The notes beneath the pieces are model-generated. The model was given only the letters and a program-made list of their open reading frames with translations. It searched no databases and was not told where the DNA came from. 20,244 nt of DNA from positions 364,786 through 385,029 of the forward strand of contig NW_005434590.1 in the NCBI RefSeq assembly GCF_000315625.1. The letters are read 5' to 3'. A program made the position numbers and the translations under genes. Below are positions 10,100 to 19,252 of the stretch, in pieces. The first letter of the stretch is position 1. Each line of letters starts with the position of its first letter. This stretch comes from Guillardia theta CCMP2712 (Eukaryota; Cryptophyceae; Pyrenomonadales; Geminigeraceae).

Positions 10100-10870
10100 C
10101 GATGAGATCAAAGTGACGAACTAGACTCAACGATTACCAATTATCTCCCATCTACTACAATCTACGAGTCCTGCCTAGCATTGTAGATGCCGTTTGAGAA
10201 ATGATCACAAGAAACTAGGAGTACTCTTCTTCCCTTACTTCCTCACTCCTTCCTTCACCCGTGGAGCTTCTGAATGTAGTACGGACTTTCTCTCCTGTCT
10301 CTGAATGTCGTGTCTTGATCTGGTCTTCACCATTCTTCCCCTTATTCATATGCTCAGTCAGTTTGCTTTCCTTCATCTTGTCCCTCCTTCCTTCCACTAT
10401 CTCATCTACCTTGTTCTATTTCTCATCACTAGTCATCATCCCCAAAGGGTCTTCTCCACTCGCTTCATTTTAGAGCCTCGGTCACTCAGCCTTTCCTCCT
10501 TGTATGAGTCCAATCTCCGATCTCTCTGCTTACTCCTCCTCCTCCTCCTCCTCCTCCTCCTCTTCTCCCTCCTCCTCTCGGGGCAACAGCCACATTCATT
10601 CGTTTCCTCTCAGTCAAACCACATGGCGGACCTCGAAGTCGTAGATCCCAGCCTACTAGGCTAAATTTGGTTAAAAGAGCGGTGTGGGTCTCTTCTTGCT
10701 TTTGCTAAAGCGAACTTCTTTTGTCAGTTTTCAAGTATTATGGGACAATTTTGAATAAATTCCAAATTTTAGGGAACAAAATCAATTGATATCCCGAAAC
10801 TATGAAATGGAAGTACCTGCTGGTATGCTTTCTCAGTTCTGTTGAAGTTTTGAATTGTAACCGCTGGTAG
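10100..10870. other. Upstream region of the PDZ gene, no confident gene
   Basis: Probable promoter and 5' leader of the minus-strand PDZ gene, then pyrimidine-rich DNA with a (TCC)n array at 10533-10562. A 13-codon plus-strand ORF (10623-10664, MADLEVVDPSLLG) follows a pyrimidine tract but leads nowhere. The last 200 bp are AT-rich. Confidence 0.4.
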
Positions 10871-11465
10871 TAACGGTCTTGAGAACCCGGAGCGGTGGCC
10901 GGCGGGCGGCACCCGGCCGTGGCCCGACAACCGGGCCGGTTGCCGCCAACCGTTGGGCCGTTCACGGTTGGGCGTGACAGTGAACCGGTCGGAGAACCGT
11001 TCACTGGCGGCTGAGTCTCGGCGGTACGGTACGGTCACCCACTGACCGCCGCACCACAAGCCATCCGATGATGGCATCGCGGCCGCCCGCCGGGCACACG
11101 GCGAGGAGCCTCCGGCCCGGCCGGGCCGATCGGGCCGGACTCCCGGCGGGCGGCCGGCGGCCCGGGCTGCCGGGCAGGGCCCCAGCGCCGGGCCGGCATG
11201 GGCCCGCCGGTGACCCGGTGACCCGCCGCCGGCCCTCAGAAGCCCGGGCCCGCCGGGGCTGCCGCCGGCCACACGGCAAGCCCGGATGTTTACGCTGGCG
11301 GGCGGCCCGGCCCGTTCAACGGCGGTCACCAGTCGGACTGAGTCCGGGCCGGGGCCCGGCAGTGTCCCCGAGCCACAGGGCCAGCCAACCGTTGACTCAG
11401 TCACTCCGGTGAACCGTGACCGGGCCCGGCGCCGTCCGGCACCGGGCGGCCGCGCCGGGGTCGTT
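10870..11465. repeat. GC-rich dispersed repeat, copy A
   Basis: About 600 bp of very GC-rich DNA built of CCGG/GGCC words with AACCGTT, GGTCACC and TGACTCA motifs. It shares the exact 16-mer ACCGTTCACTGGCGGC (10996-11011) with copy B, and the 14-mer TACGGTACGGTCAC (11025-11038) with the block at 17330-17710. Long ORFs on both strands follow from the lack of AT and are not treated as genes. Confidence 0.6.
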
Positions 11466-11469
11466 TTCG

Positions 11470-11830
11470 TCAAGTTCTTCGATCGTTGTGTTTGTGAAGT
11501 CGTCCTTGAAAATCTGTAAATGATCTTGGGTCGTTGAGATACTCCTTGGTTTGCTGTTGAATCTCTTCCGTCGTGAATTGTCTTGCAGGTTCTAATGGAG
11601 TGTTGTCAGTAGTCATCAGCTCGTCATCGGAGCTGCTGCAACTGTCCAAGGTCTCTCCATCAAAGTTTCACTGTCTGACTCTTCTGACGTGTCTAATTCA
11701 GGTCGTACATCTCGCATGCTGATTGTGCGTGGGCTTGAAAGCTGTTGCCGAAGTTGTGCTCTCCCCTGCATCGCAGCCGAAGTTGGTAGATGTGGATGCT
11801 CAGGGTCCCCCCCAACGAGGTACGCTCTCC
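11470..11830 (-). pseudogene. Broken coding fragment between GC-rich repeats
   Basis: The composition drops to that of ordinary coding DNA between two GC-rich blocks. One minus frame (about 11830 down to 11670) reads SPRTISMRDVRPELDTSEES. A second frame, one base off and open over 11470-11667, continues with an acidic SSSDDELMTTDN segment and TEEIQQQTKEYLNDPRSFTD, then stops. No Met or splice sites join them well, so a frameshift is the simplest reading. It may be the remnant of a mobile-element protein carried with the flanking repeats, but I do not recognise a family. Confidence 0.4.
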
Positions 11831-11834
11831 AATC

Positions 11835-12125
11835 TTGCGCGGGCCCGGCCTCGGAGTCGGTGAAGTCCCACACCCGCGCCGCCTGCCGCGCCGCGCACTG
11901 GCCTGCCAGCAGTGAGCCGGCACCGTTCACTGGCGGCGGCCGGCAGGCGCACTCAGTGCCGCAGTGCGCCGGGCCGGCCGCCGGGCTGCCCTGTTTCCGA
12001 ACGTAGTACTCGGCCGGCGGCGAAGAAGGTTCCGAAGTTCAACGTTTGAACCGGCCCACTGGCCCAGTCATCGCACCCGGCCCCGGGAGAGTCCGGCTGA
12101 GACTCTCGGCGGCGCACGTGACGCC
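11835..12125. repeat. GC-rich dispersed repeat, copy B
   Basis: A second GC-rich block on the other side of the broken coding fragment. It carries the same 16-mer as copy A (11922-11937) in the same orientation. It grades into AT-rich DNA after about 12130. Confidence 0.55.
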
Positions 12126-12229
12126 CTCAGGATGGTGTGGTCGGAAAATGTGCGGACGGTATGAGGACTTGCCACATCCCGCAGGCGCCAACATCATTGG
12201 CCTGGGTCGGGTGGGAGGGCATAAAAGGA

Positions 12230-13480
12230 AAATAATCTTGGTGGGGTGATATTATCTACATGGTAGTCATGTCAATAGGGTACTACATAGAGCACATACA
12301 TATAAAGATGAGCCATTTTTGATATAGACACAATTGAATAATCGTATTGGTGTGATGGTACCAATTTACTTGGTCGATTTCATTGTGATTTTTCTTGAGG
12401 GGTAGGGTACTTTATTATTTCAGTAGGTAGGGTAGATATGGAAAGCAGCCCCTAAATTTAAACCGCGGTGTAAACACAAAAAAAGAATAGACACGGGGGT
12501 GGTATTGACTGCAAGTACAACAGAGAACCTATTCTGTCAAAGTCATATTGAAATATTTACTATTAATATTCAATATTTTCATTGAAATTGTATAATTATA
12601 TCAAACTTTGAGAAAACTTGGCAGCGGGTGTAGGGGATGGTTGTAAAGGAAGATAGTGGGGGTACTTGAGGGTAGGAAAAGTAGGTGGGGTACTTAGGCA
12701 ATAGGGGTCAATGTCCATGTTTCAAAGGGGGGTGGGTCTAAACCACCCCTACCCCTTATAAGCAGGTGAAGTTTATGCTCTTCGAAGGTAGCACGTGAGG
12801 GGGAAAAATGAATGGTGGGGTAAGTCGTTGACCCAGCCTTGTACGTGCTTACGGCCTTTGAAAAAGTAATTTATCTTCGATAAGGCAGGTACAATTTAAA
12901 TATAAGTTATTGTTTTGTAGAGGAAATATTGTGATACAGCAACAAAGATCACTCATGGTAGTGTTTATTAGATCTTTAAAAACACGACGAAGTACCAGGT
13001 GAGGTGGTCAAGAGCAGCCTACCCGAGAACTGGTTTTATGAATAAATACTCTAAATATTCAATTTTGTAGGAGAATGAATGAGAATGTTTTGATATGAGT
13101 CGGTGTATTGATGTACGCTACCCTTGATGTACCCCAATATTTGAGACTTTTAAAATAAAAAAGTGTTTTAGACTTTCATTGGGTCAACGCATCCTTCCTA
13201 GATCAAAAGGGGGGTACCCTGGACCCTTTGCTAGACCTCAGAGTTTTATTGGCTAGGTGAGGGTCACCGTACGTCATGAAATGGTGGGTACACTTTGGAG
13301 CCTTCAGTCATATGGTAGGGTAGTCTACAAAGGGGTGGGGTGTTCTGTATAAACAATGCTTAGAGGCATGGTTAAGGTGGGTACTTTTGAGGTCGAAGAG
13401 GGGGTGAAGGAGGAATGAAGGGGTGAAGAAAACTATAGACGGGGTGACGTACTTATCCAGGGGTCAGGGGTACCCAGTGA
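12230..13480. repeat. Intergenic tract rich in GGGGTAC words
   Basis: About 1.2 kb of AT-rich DNA studded with GGTGGGTACTTTTGA-like words (for example 12657-12672, 12684-12699, 13283-13298, 13376-13390). These are the reverse complement of the CAAAGTACCCCC words at 4700-5350. It runs up to about 75 bp before the SAM synthetase ATG, so its end may serve as that gene's promoter region. No gene was seen in it. Confidence 0.5.
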
Positions 13481-13555
13481 GGGGTAGGGGTAGGGGGGGA
13501 GGGGAGGAGGCGATATAGGGGGGAAGCAAGCAAGGGCAAGGCAAGGAAGCACGCG

Positions 13556-14737
13556 ATGCCAGTGACGTACCACTTCTCCTCTGAGTCTGTGACTGAGGGT
13601 CACCCTGACAAGCTCTGCGACATCGTCTCGGACTCTGTCCTCGATGCCTGCCTTGCTCAGGACCCCAACTCTAAGGTGGCTTGCGAGACGGCCTCCAAGA
13701 CTGGCATGGTCATGGTCTTTGGTGAGATCACCACCAAGGCCAACCTCGACTACCAGACTATCGTCCGTAACGCCGTCAAGAGCATTGGCTTCGACGACTC
13801 TTCCAAGGGATTTGACTATCAGACCTGCAACGTGCTCGTTGCCATCGAGCAGCAGTCCCCTGATATCGCCCAGGGTGTTCACGAGGGCAAGTCCGAGGAG
13901 GACTTGGGCGCTGGTGACCAGGGTCTCATGTTCGGCTATGCCACCAACGAGACTCCTGAGCTCCACCCCATGTCTCACCTTCTCGCCACCAAGCTTGCTG
14001 CCAAGCTCTCTGAGGTGAGGAACAACAAGACCCTCCCCTACCTCCGCCCCGATGGCAAGACCCAGGTCACCATCGAGTACGAGGAGGAGAACGGCAAGAC
14101 CATCCCCAAGCGCGTCTCTGCCCTCCTCATCTCCACTCAGCACGCTGAGACCGAGGACGGAACTCCCAACGGCAAGACTCTCACCAACGAGAAGATCCGC
14201 GCCGACCTGCGCAAGCACGTCATCGACACCGTGATCCCTGCCGGCATGATCGACGATAAGACCGCCATCCATCTCAACCCTTCCGGCCGCTTTGTCATCG
14301 GAGGACCCCAGGGTGATGCTGGTCTTACCGGACGTAAGATCATCGTCGACTCCTACGGTGGCTGGGGAGCTCACGGAGGAGGAGCCTTCTCTGGCAAGGA
14401 CCCCACCAAGGTTGATCGCTCTGCTGCTTATGCTGCTCGCTGGGTCGCCAAGTCCATCGTTGCCGCTGGCCTTGCGCAGAGGTGCATCGTGCAGGTGGCC
14501 TACGCCATCGGCGTCGCCAAGCCCCTCTCCCTCTACGTCAACACCTACGGCACTGGCACCAAGCCGGACTCGGAGATCCTCGCTATCGTGGAGAAGAACT
14601 TCGATCTCCGCCCCTTCGCCATCATCAAGGAGCTCAACCTCAAGCGCCCCGTCTACACCAAGACCGCTTCCTTCGGCCACTTCGGCCGCAACGATCCGGA
14701 CTTCACCTGGGAGACTCCCAAGAAGCTCAACATGTAA
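13556..14737 (+). CDS. SAMS: S-adenosylmethionine synthetase (methionine adenosyltransferase)
   Basis: Makes S-adenosylmethionine, phosphate and diphosphate from methionine and ATP, the main methyl-donor supply; expected to be cytosolic. The 393 residues match the usual eukaryotic length of about 390-400. Diagnostic motifs are present: GHPDKLCD (15-22) with the catalytic-site His and Asp, [12 protein letters not shown] (118-129, first signature), [16 protein letters not shown] (254-269), and the glycine-rich loop [19 protein letters not shown] (274-292). The family's Mg/K and ATP ligands appear intact. The gene has one exon and a strong preference for C/G-ending codons, as in highly expressed genes. 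The N-terminus, [19 protein letters not shown], needs no extension. An AATAAA hexamer lies 166 bp after the stop. Confidence 0.98.
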   Translation: MPVTYHFSSESVTEGHPDKLCDIVSDSVLDACLAQDPNSKVACETASKTGMVMVFGEITTKANLDYQTIVRNAVKSIGFDDSSKGFDYQTCNVLVAIEQQSPDIAQGVHEGKSEEDLGAGDQGLMFGYATNETPELHPMSHLLATKLAAKLSEVRNNKTLPYLRPDGKTQVTIEYEEENGKTIPKRVSALLISTQHAETEDGTPNGKTLTNEKIRADLRKHVIDTVIPAGMIDDKTAIHLNPSGRFVIGGPQGDAGLTGRKIIVDSYGGWGAHGGGAFSGKDPTKVDRSAAYAARWVAKSIVAAGLAQRCIVQVAYAIGVAKPLSLYVNTYGTGTKPDSEILAIVEKNFDLRPFAIIKELNLKRPVYTKTASFGHFGRNDPDFTWETPKKLNM

Positions 14738-14902
14738 GTCCGTCGAGGCTCACAAGTCCCTCGATGGGACGTTGGGGATGTGCTGCTGCTCTCTGCGCGT
14801 GACAGGGACAGCATGCTCTCTGCCAGGGGCGGAGAAAGTCAGTGGGGTGACGGGACACCGTCTGATTCTTTGTCAAGTTGATCGCTTTTCATGTAAGCAT
14901 GT

Positions 14903-14908
14903 AATAAA
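14903..14908 (+). terminator. Possible polyadenylation signal AATAAA of the SAM synthetase gene
   Basis: A canonical hexamer within TGTAATAAAG, downstream of the SAM synthetase stop. Use of this signal in this organism is assumed, not shown. Confidence 0.45.
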
Positions 14909-15081
14909 GTGTTGCCATAAGGCAGGAGATACAATGGTTTCCTTGCATCATTCTTTCATTGTTTCCTGCAAACTGTCAAACCTACTGCATCATATGTACC
15001 TCGTTGGAGACTGGAGATATTATCGCAGCCCTTGCACTGGCACAACGAGGAAGCAAAAGACTTGGCGTGCCCTGAATTTAC

Positions 15082-15340
15082 CTTCCGCGAAGTCACCAAC
15101 ACCACTTTCATCTTCTTCTACATCAGCTCCTGCAGCTGCAGCAAGGCTGCGTTCATCTGTATTATCATCTTCATCAATGTCGGCGAGTAGCACTGAAGGG
15201 ACAGGCAGTACTTCATCAGCTGAAATGATCATTCCTATCAGACTGTGTCTTCAATATCCAGGCTACACTTCAGTGCTACTCGAGTGCCATTTCATCTCAC
15301 TGATAGTTCGAGTTCCTTCCAGACCTGACTCCTTCCACAT
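15082..15340 (-). CDS. Tentative acidic protein, 5' exons
   Basis: Exon 15340-15301 (ATG, then KESGLEGTRTI) joins in phase across an 81-nt intron (gtgaga ... catttcag) to exon 15219-15082, which reads DEVLPVPSVLLADIDEDD and then Ala-rich and Glu/Asp-rich sequence, ending at GAAG|gtaaat. An in-frame TGA precedes the ATG. An alternative 5' exon at 15541-15460 (MMAPRKLNRGVDVTTESGGE) splices in frame to 15324. A possible 3' exon starts after the acceptor tttgcag near 14972, giving a short tail that ends near 14888 and overlaps the SAM synthetase 3' region. The protein is unrecognised, and the whole model rests on phase and composition only. Confidence 0.35.
15184..15282. repeat. 15-bp perfect inverted repeat
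   Basis: CGAGTAGCACTGAAG at 15184-15198 and its exact reverse complement at 15268-15282, separated by 69 bp. In the minus-strand model, one arm lies in the intron and the other in the second exon. Confidence 0.8.
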
Positions 15341-15341
15341 G

Positions 15342-16030
15342 GCTATGAGAAAATCTCAGCACGGTACGGTAGTGCCCTCACAGCCTTGCTCTGACAGTAC
15401 AAGGAGTTTCGTTTCATCCGGACTGGCAGCCTGCAAGCTGACTGATCTACGCGTTCTACCCGGGTTCCAGCAGAGCCGAGGCTCCCCTCCGGACTCAGTC
15501 GTCACATCGACCCCTCGGTTGAGTTTCCTCGGCGCCATCATGGCATTCTCGCCATCCCGAGGGCAGTGACAGCTGACCTTCTGACCCTCCGACTACCAGG
15601 CTGTTCCCCCCTGCCCGAGCTTCAGAACTTCAGCTTGAATGCAGCTCGGGCTCGGGTCGGATCTTACCCGGCAGTGCGACCCTGATGAAAAGATGTTAAT
15701 CTTGACTGGCTGGCCGCAAGCCTTTTCAACTTTCAACTTTCATTCTTGTTTATATGATAATGTCACAATCAGGACTGTCAAGTCCCCGGGTGAGGTCCAG
15801 CAGCTTCCGAGTGACTCAGCGGCCTCCCCAAGTCACTCGTGAACCTGACAGTCTCGAGTTCCACCACCCGGTCACGGCACTCACTTTCAAGTTCACCGAC
15901 GGCTCTGCTCACGTCGCGACGGCGGCTGAGCTGCCAGCTGGGCAACTTCAGTTACTCGCCTGACCCGGGCCTGAGAAACCGTCTGGCCGGCCGAGTGACG
16001 GCCGGTAGCTAGTGGCGGGGGCCCAAGGTA
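15342..16030. other. Intergenic region and GC-rich dispersed-repeat-like DNA
   Basis: The part nearest 15342 may hold an alternative 5' exon of the minus-strand acidic-protein gene. From about 15640 to 16015 the sequence carries TTCAACTTTCAACTTTC, GAGTGACTCA, CACCCGGTCACGGCACTCAC and CCGGCCGAGTGACGG words like the GC-rich blocks at 10.9 and 17.4 kb. It abuts the stop codon of the ARM gene. No other gene was seen. Confidence 0.45.
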
Positions 16031-17134
16031 TCAGGCTGCATCTTCGAGGAGATTCAGAATATCGCTTGCAAGGACACGAAGATACTCAAAGTCCTTGTAG
16101 TCTCTCTCGACGCGGGACAGCAGCTCCATCACCATGCTCTTGCTCGTCTGCATGTTCTCTTGCAAGTCCTTGCACGAGCTGACCACGTCACGCAAGCCAT
16201 GGCAGCACATCATCTGCAGGTCCATCTCTGTTCTGTTGGTCTTCATGCAGTAGACTAGCGCGTCTGCTCCTCCATCTCTCAGCACTTTCTCCGGGGCACT
16301 GAACGCCAGGTTCTTGAGCAGGAAGCAGGCATACTGGAGGATGCCCTTGTTGCTCCTTACCATCTTGCCAAGCACCTTGACGTTGGCTTGCTCGTTAAAC
16401 TCCGGGCGATCGGAGACTTTGCATTTGGAGGAGAGCTCGACGAGGAGCTGGAAGGCAGGCGTGACAAGGCTCATGTTCTGAGGATGATGCTCCAAGATGT
16501 CGAAGAGCGCAGCAACGCCCTTGGCTCTGAAGATCTTGGGGAAGAGCGCGACGTCGCTGGCAAAGCGATTGAGGGCAAGACAACCTTGCATCTGCATCTC
16601 GGAGAAGGTCTTGTGCAGCTGCATGCCCGTAGCAACCGCCTCGATCGCGCCATTCTTGGCGAGGGACTTGCGGAACTCCTCATCTCGCGCTAGAGTGTGG
16701 AACAAGAACGCGCCGATGGCTTGAATGGCATCGAACGACTTGTGGTGCTTCACGACGAGCATTGAAGATTTGACTACCCCGGCCTCGCGCAGTCTCTGCC
16801 AGTGGTTGGGGTTGACGGCGACGTTTTGAAGAACTCCAAGGCAGGACATGACAAGCATCGTCTCCTCGATATGCTTCTTCATGGCGCCGATGATCACCTC
16901 GACCCCTCCGCACTTCACCAGCACGTTGTTGTTGTGGGGGACGAGAGCATAGCCGGAGAGCATAGCAATCCCATCGTCGAGCCTCTCGGGATCGTCGGGG
17001 TGTTTCTTCATGTCATCGATGATGCTCTCGATCGGTCCCTTGGTCGTCTCTTTCTTCTTCGGAGGGATCTTCTGGCCAGACCTGATGGCATTGGAGAGCT
17101 CTAACAGTGCAAGTAGTGGAGCGCAGTCCGACAT
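16031..17134 (-). CDS. Armadillo-type repeat protein, single exon
   Basis: 367 residues from an ATG at 17134 to a TGA at 16033-16031, without introns. After a Lys-rich segment (PPKKKETTKG, about 24-33), the protein is a series of helical repeats of about 40 residues with the armadillo pattern of a Gly turn followed by paired hydrophobic helices: VKCGGVEVIIGAM, LREAGVVKSSMLVV, LAKNGAIEAVATGM, FRAKGVAALFDILE, VLRDGGADALVYCM. ARM repeats form a solenoid that binds other proteins. The partner cannot be read from the sequence. There is no signal peptide or membrane segment, so it is probably cytosolic or nuclear. It is convergent with the SAM synthetase side, and its 3' flank runs directly into a GC-rich repeat. 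Confidence 0.9.
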   Translation of the reverse strand: MSDCAPLLALLELSNAIRSGQKIPPKKKETTKGPIESIIDDMKKHPDDPERLDDGIAMLSGYALVPHNNNVLVKCGGVEVIIGAMKKHIEETMLVMSCLGVLQNVAVNPNHWQRLREAGVVKSSMLVVKHHKSFDAIQAIGAFLFHTLARDEEFRKSLAKNGAIEAVATGMQLHKTFSEMQMQGCLALNRFASDVALFPKIFRAKGVAALFDILEHHPQNMSLVTPAFQLLVELSSKCKVSDRPEFNEQANVKVLGKMVRSNKGILQYACFLLKNLAFSAPEKVLRDGGADALVYCMKTNRTEMDLQMMCCHGLRDVVSSCKDLQENMQTSKSMVMELLSRVERDYKDFEYLRVLASDILNLLEDAA

Positions 17135-17329
17135 GCTGGCGTGTTGGTGACCTGATGGCTCGTCTAGTCGGCTTGTTCTTGGGGGATGGAGCAGGGATGG
17201 AGACGAGGAGGGAGGGCGGGAGGGGCTTTATGGCGGGAGATTCGGAAGTTCAAATGATCACTGTCAGAACTTTACTAAGTTATGGGTCCGACGAGTGAAC
17301 TCCAAAAGTTTCAACTTTATTTTTTCCAA

Positions 17330-17710
17330 AGTTTCACTGCGGCGACCGTGACGGTCGGCAAGTTCAAGGCTTTCAAGTCCGATCAATTCATAGTATTAAC
17401 TTGAACTGAGTTCCGAGTCGGGCCGCGTCACTGAGTGGCCCTCACCGTCACGGTACAAGTTGCCGGCCGGGCCGCACGGTGCCAGGCACGGTCACTGAGT
17501 GTCAAGCGGCCAGTCCGTAAACCGTTGAACCGTTTTGGATCAACTTGAAACGGAACTCGGAAGTTGCCACACTGACGCCCCGGGTGTACGGTACGGTCAC
17601 TGGCCACCGGCACCGGGTGACGGTGGCAGGCCCGGACCGGCGGACGGTCCGATCCGATCGGCGGTGCCGGGTCACCCGCCGCGCTGGCCCCCGTCACCCG
17701 GTGAACTTAG
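17330..17710. repeat. GC-rich dispersed repeat, copy C
   Basis: GC-rich block with AACCGTTGAACCG, GGTCACTGAGTG and GTCACCCGGTGA words. It shares the exact 14-mer TACGGTACGGTCAC (17587-17600) with copy A. It lies upstream of the ARM gene. Open frames in it are judged compositional. Confidence 0.55.
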
Positions 17711-17759
17711 GTATATTAGGTGCCAGGGGATGAGGGGAGCAGCCTGAAGAAGGCAGTAG

Positions 17760-18509
17760 CAGCTGTGATACGGCGGAACTACCCACCCCCTTTGACCCGG
17801 TGTATTGCCTAGTTCTAGAAATACCCCCCTTTTTAATATGGATAAAAGGGGTAGTCTTTTGAGTATGACGACCCCTACCCTCGATTTACAAAACCATGGG
17901 AAGGAGGTCAGCAGGGGAGATACGTTTCTTTACCTACGGCTGCAAATAAATACATTAAATTTTGAACATAAACTATAAAATCTTGGGGCAATATTTATAG
18001 TTTAATGTGAAATACTTCCAAACGACAGAAAAGTACTGAGTGATTTACTACAGTAAATGTTTTCGGTTTTGAGGGGCGGATGTCGGTGCAAAGTGACAGT
18101 TTCCAATCCATAAAATGATCATAAAATACTGTTGACCACCACACCGAATCGTGAATTTTATTGAATTTTTATTGCAATGTATTGTTTTCCAGTTTATTCA
18201 TGGTGTAAAATGGAATGGTTTTGTCCTTTCGTTCCCTTCCTCCTCCTCCTCCTCCTGTCCCAACTTCCTCCACTCCTCCTCCCGCCCCCCCCCCCCCCCC
18301 CCTTTCCCCTCCTCCTGGCACTCCACCCTCCTCCTCTGTCCTCAGTCACCATTGATCCTCCTTCCTCGCACTTCTCCTCTGCCTCCTGCAAGGTGTACCC
18401 TCCTCCTCTTACGAGATCCTTTTTTGCCGAAATCGACCTTCTTCACATCCCTGTTGCAGCGCTAGGACACCCGCCTCCAGGATCGTCTTGATATTTCAAG
18501 CACAGCACG
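17760..18509. other. Intergenic region upstream of the 18510 gene
   Basis: AT-rich DNA with a few more TACCCCC/GGGGTA words (17780-17885), then a pyrimidine-rich stretch (18230-18420) with (TCC)n and a run of 18 C at 18285-18302. The last 80 bp before the ATG at 18510 have ordinary composition and are the probable 5' leader. No gene was seen. Confidence 0.5.
18285..18302. repeat. Homopolymer C18
   Basis: Eighteen consecutive C within a TCC-rich tract. Its exact length is prone to sequencing and replication error. Confidence 0.85.
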
Positions 18510-18989
18510 ATGAAAGTTCAATGTACAACCTTGCTTTCAGTGCTTCTAGTCTGTCTTGCCTCCTCCTCCGCGTTTGTGAATGAGCTTCGATGCCCCAACA
18601 TGAACCAAGGCGTCGCTGACATGTCCGGAGTCAAGCAAGACTGTCCCTTCGGGGACATGTGCCCCTGTAAGTCCTGGGATCGAACTATCTCAAACCATCT
18701 GCACGAGACTGCCATGCCTCTGCGGGGAAACGAGGAAGCGAACGAGGACAAGAGCTCGCAGGAGGTGGAGCGGGAGCTAGAGGAGCTCGGGGCGGTAGAC
18801 ATCAGCTCCGTGGTTTCGCATCCTCGGGACAACCTCTGCAGGCTGAACGAAGTTTTCCGAGGGCTGAACGACAAGACTTTCACGATGGGACCTGACCATG
18901 AGAAATCGAGCCTGTCCTTCTACTCGCCCAAGAGCATGGCTGACCAATGGCACTGCCCTCTGCACTCCCACCCCAAGGCGGACATGTAA
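18510..18989 (+). CDS. Small cysteine-containing preprotein, possibly plastid-targeted
   Basis: 159 residues in one exon. The N-terminus MKVQCTTLLSVLLVCLASSS has a basic start and a hydrophobic core and is followed by Ala-Phe, so cleavage before Phe22 is likely. A Phe at that junction is the known mark of bipartite plastid-targeting presequences in cryptophytes and diatoms; simple secretion is the alternative. The mature part has Cys clusters, including CPFGDMCPCKSW (about 45-56), an acidic Glu-rich stretch (about 75-95) and a C-terminal WHCPLHSHPK. I recognise no family. A GTAAGT within the CPCKS codons and a GTAAG at the stop could act as splice donors, but the uninterrupted frame is the simpler reading. 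Confidence 0.75.
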   Translation: MKVQCTTLLSVLLVCLASSSAFVNELRCPNMNQGVADMSGVKQDCPFGDMCPCKSWDRTISNHLHETAMPLRGNEEANEDKSSQEVERELEELGAVDISSVVSHPRDNLCRLNEVFRGLNDKTFTMGPDHEKSSLSFYSPKSMADQWHCPLHSHPKADM

Positions 18990-19252
18990 GAAGAGAGCGG
19001 AGGAGATGGAGGAGGGAGAGGTTGAGGGTCTGTTGTGCATGAGAGCAGACGAGATGATGGTGGAAGGGACGAGAAGATTGTTTGAGAGGGTAATGGTAGA
19101 TTTGATTTTTGACGAGTAAAGCGCTAATTTCACGAGAATGACGGAAGTTGAAACAACTCTGTTTTCATCTTTTCCTGTCTCTGCCTGTGTCTTTTTCTCT
19201 GTCTCCATGTCTGTCTGCATGTCTACCCCTGTCTTTTGCCATCCTTCTCTCT

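Noticed and set aside
10623-10664. 13-codon plus-strand ORF MADLEVVDPSLLG
   Set aside because: It is too short and has no supported continuation. It could be the first codons of a gene cut off by the adjacent repeat, but nothing shows this.
10769-11473. 234-codon minus-strand ORF and several plus-strand ORFs in GC-rich DNA
   Set aside because: Stop codons are rare in such GC-rich sequence. The products are Arg/Gly/Pro-rich in every frame, and the block shares words with other noncoding copies.
13433-14680. 415-codon ORF antisense to SAM synthetase
   Set aside because: It mirrors the strongly biased third positions of the real gene, its product (Gly/Leu/Val/Asp-rich) has no domain, and the sense strand is a fully conserved enzyme.
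15290-15330. Possible tRNA B-box-like word (AGTTCGAGTTCC)
   Set aside because: There is no matching A-box and no cloverleaf can be drawn. It falls in a tentative exon.
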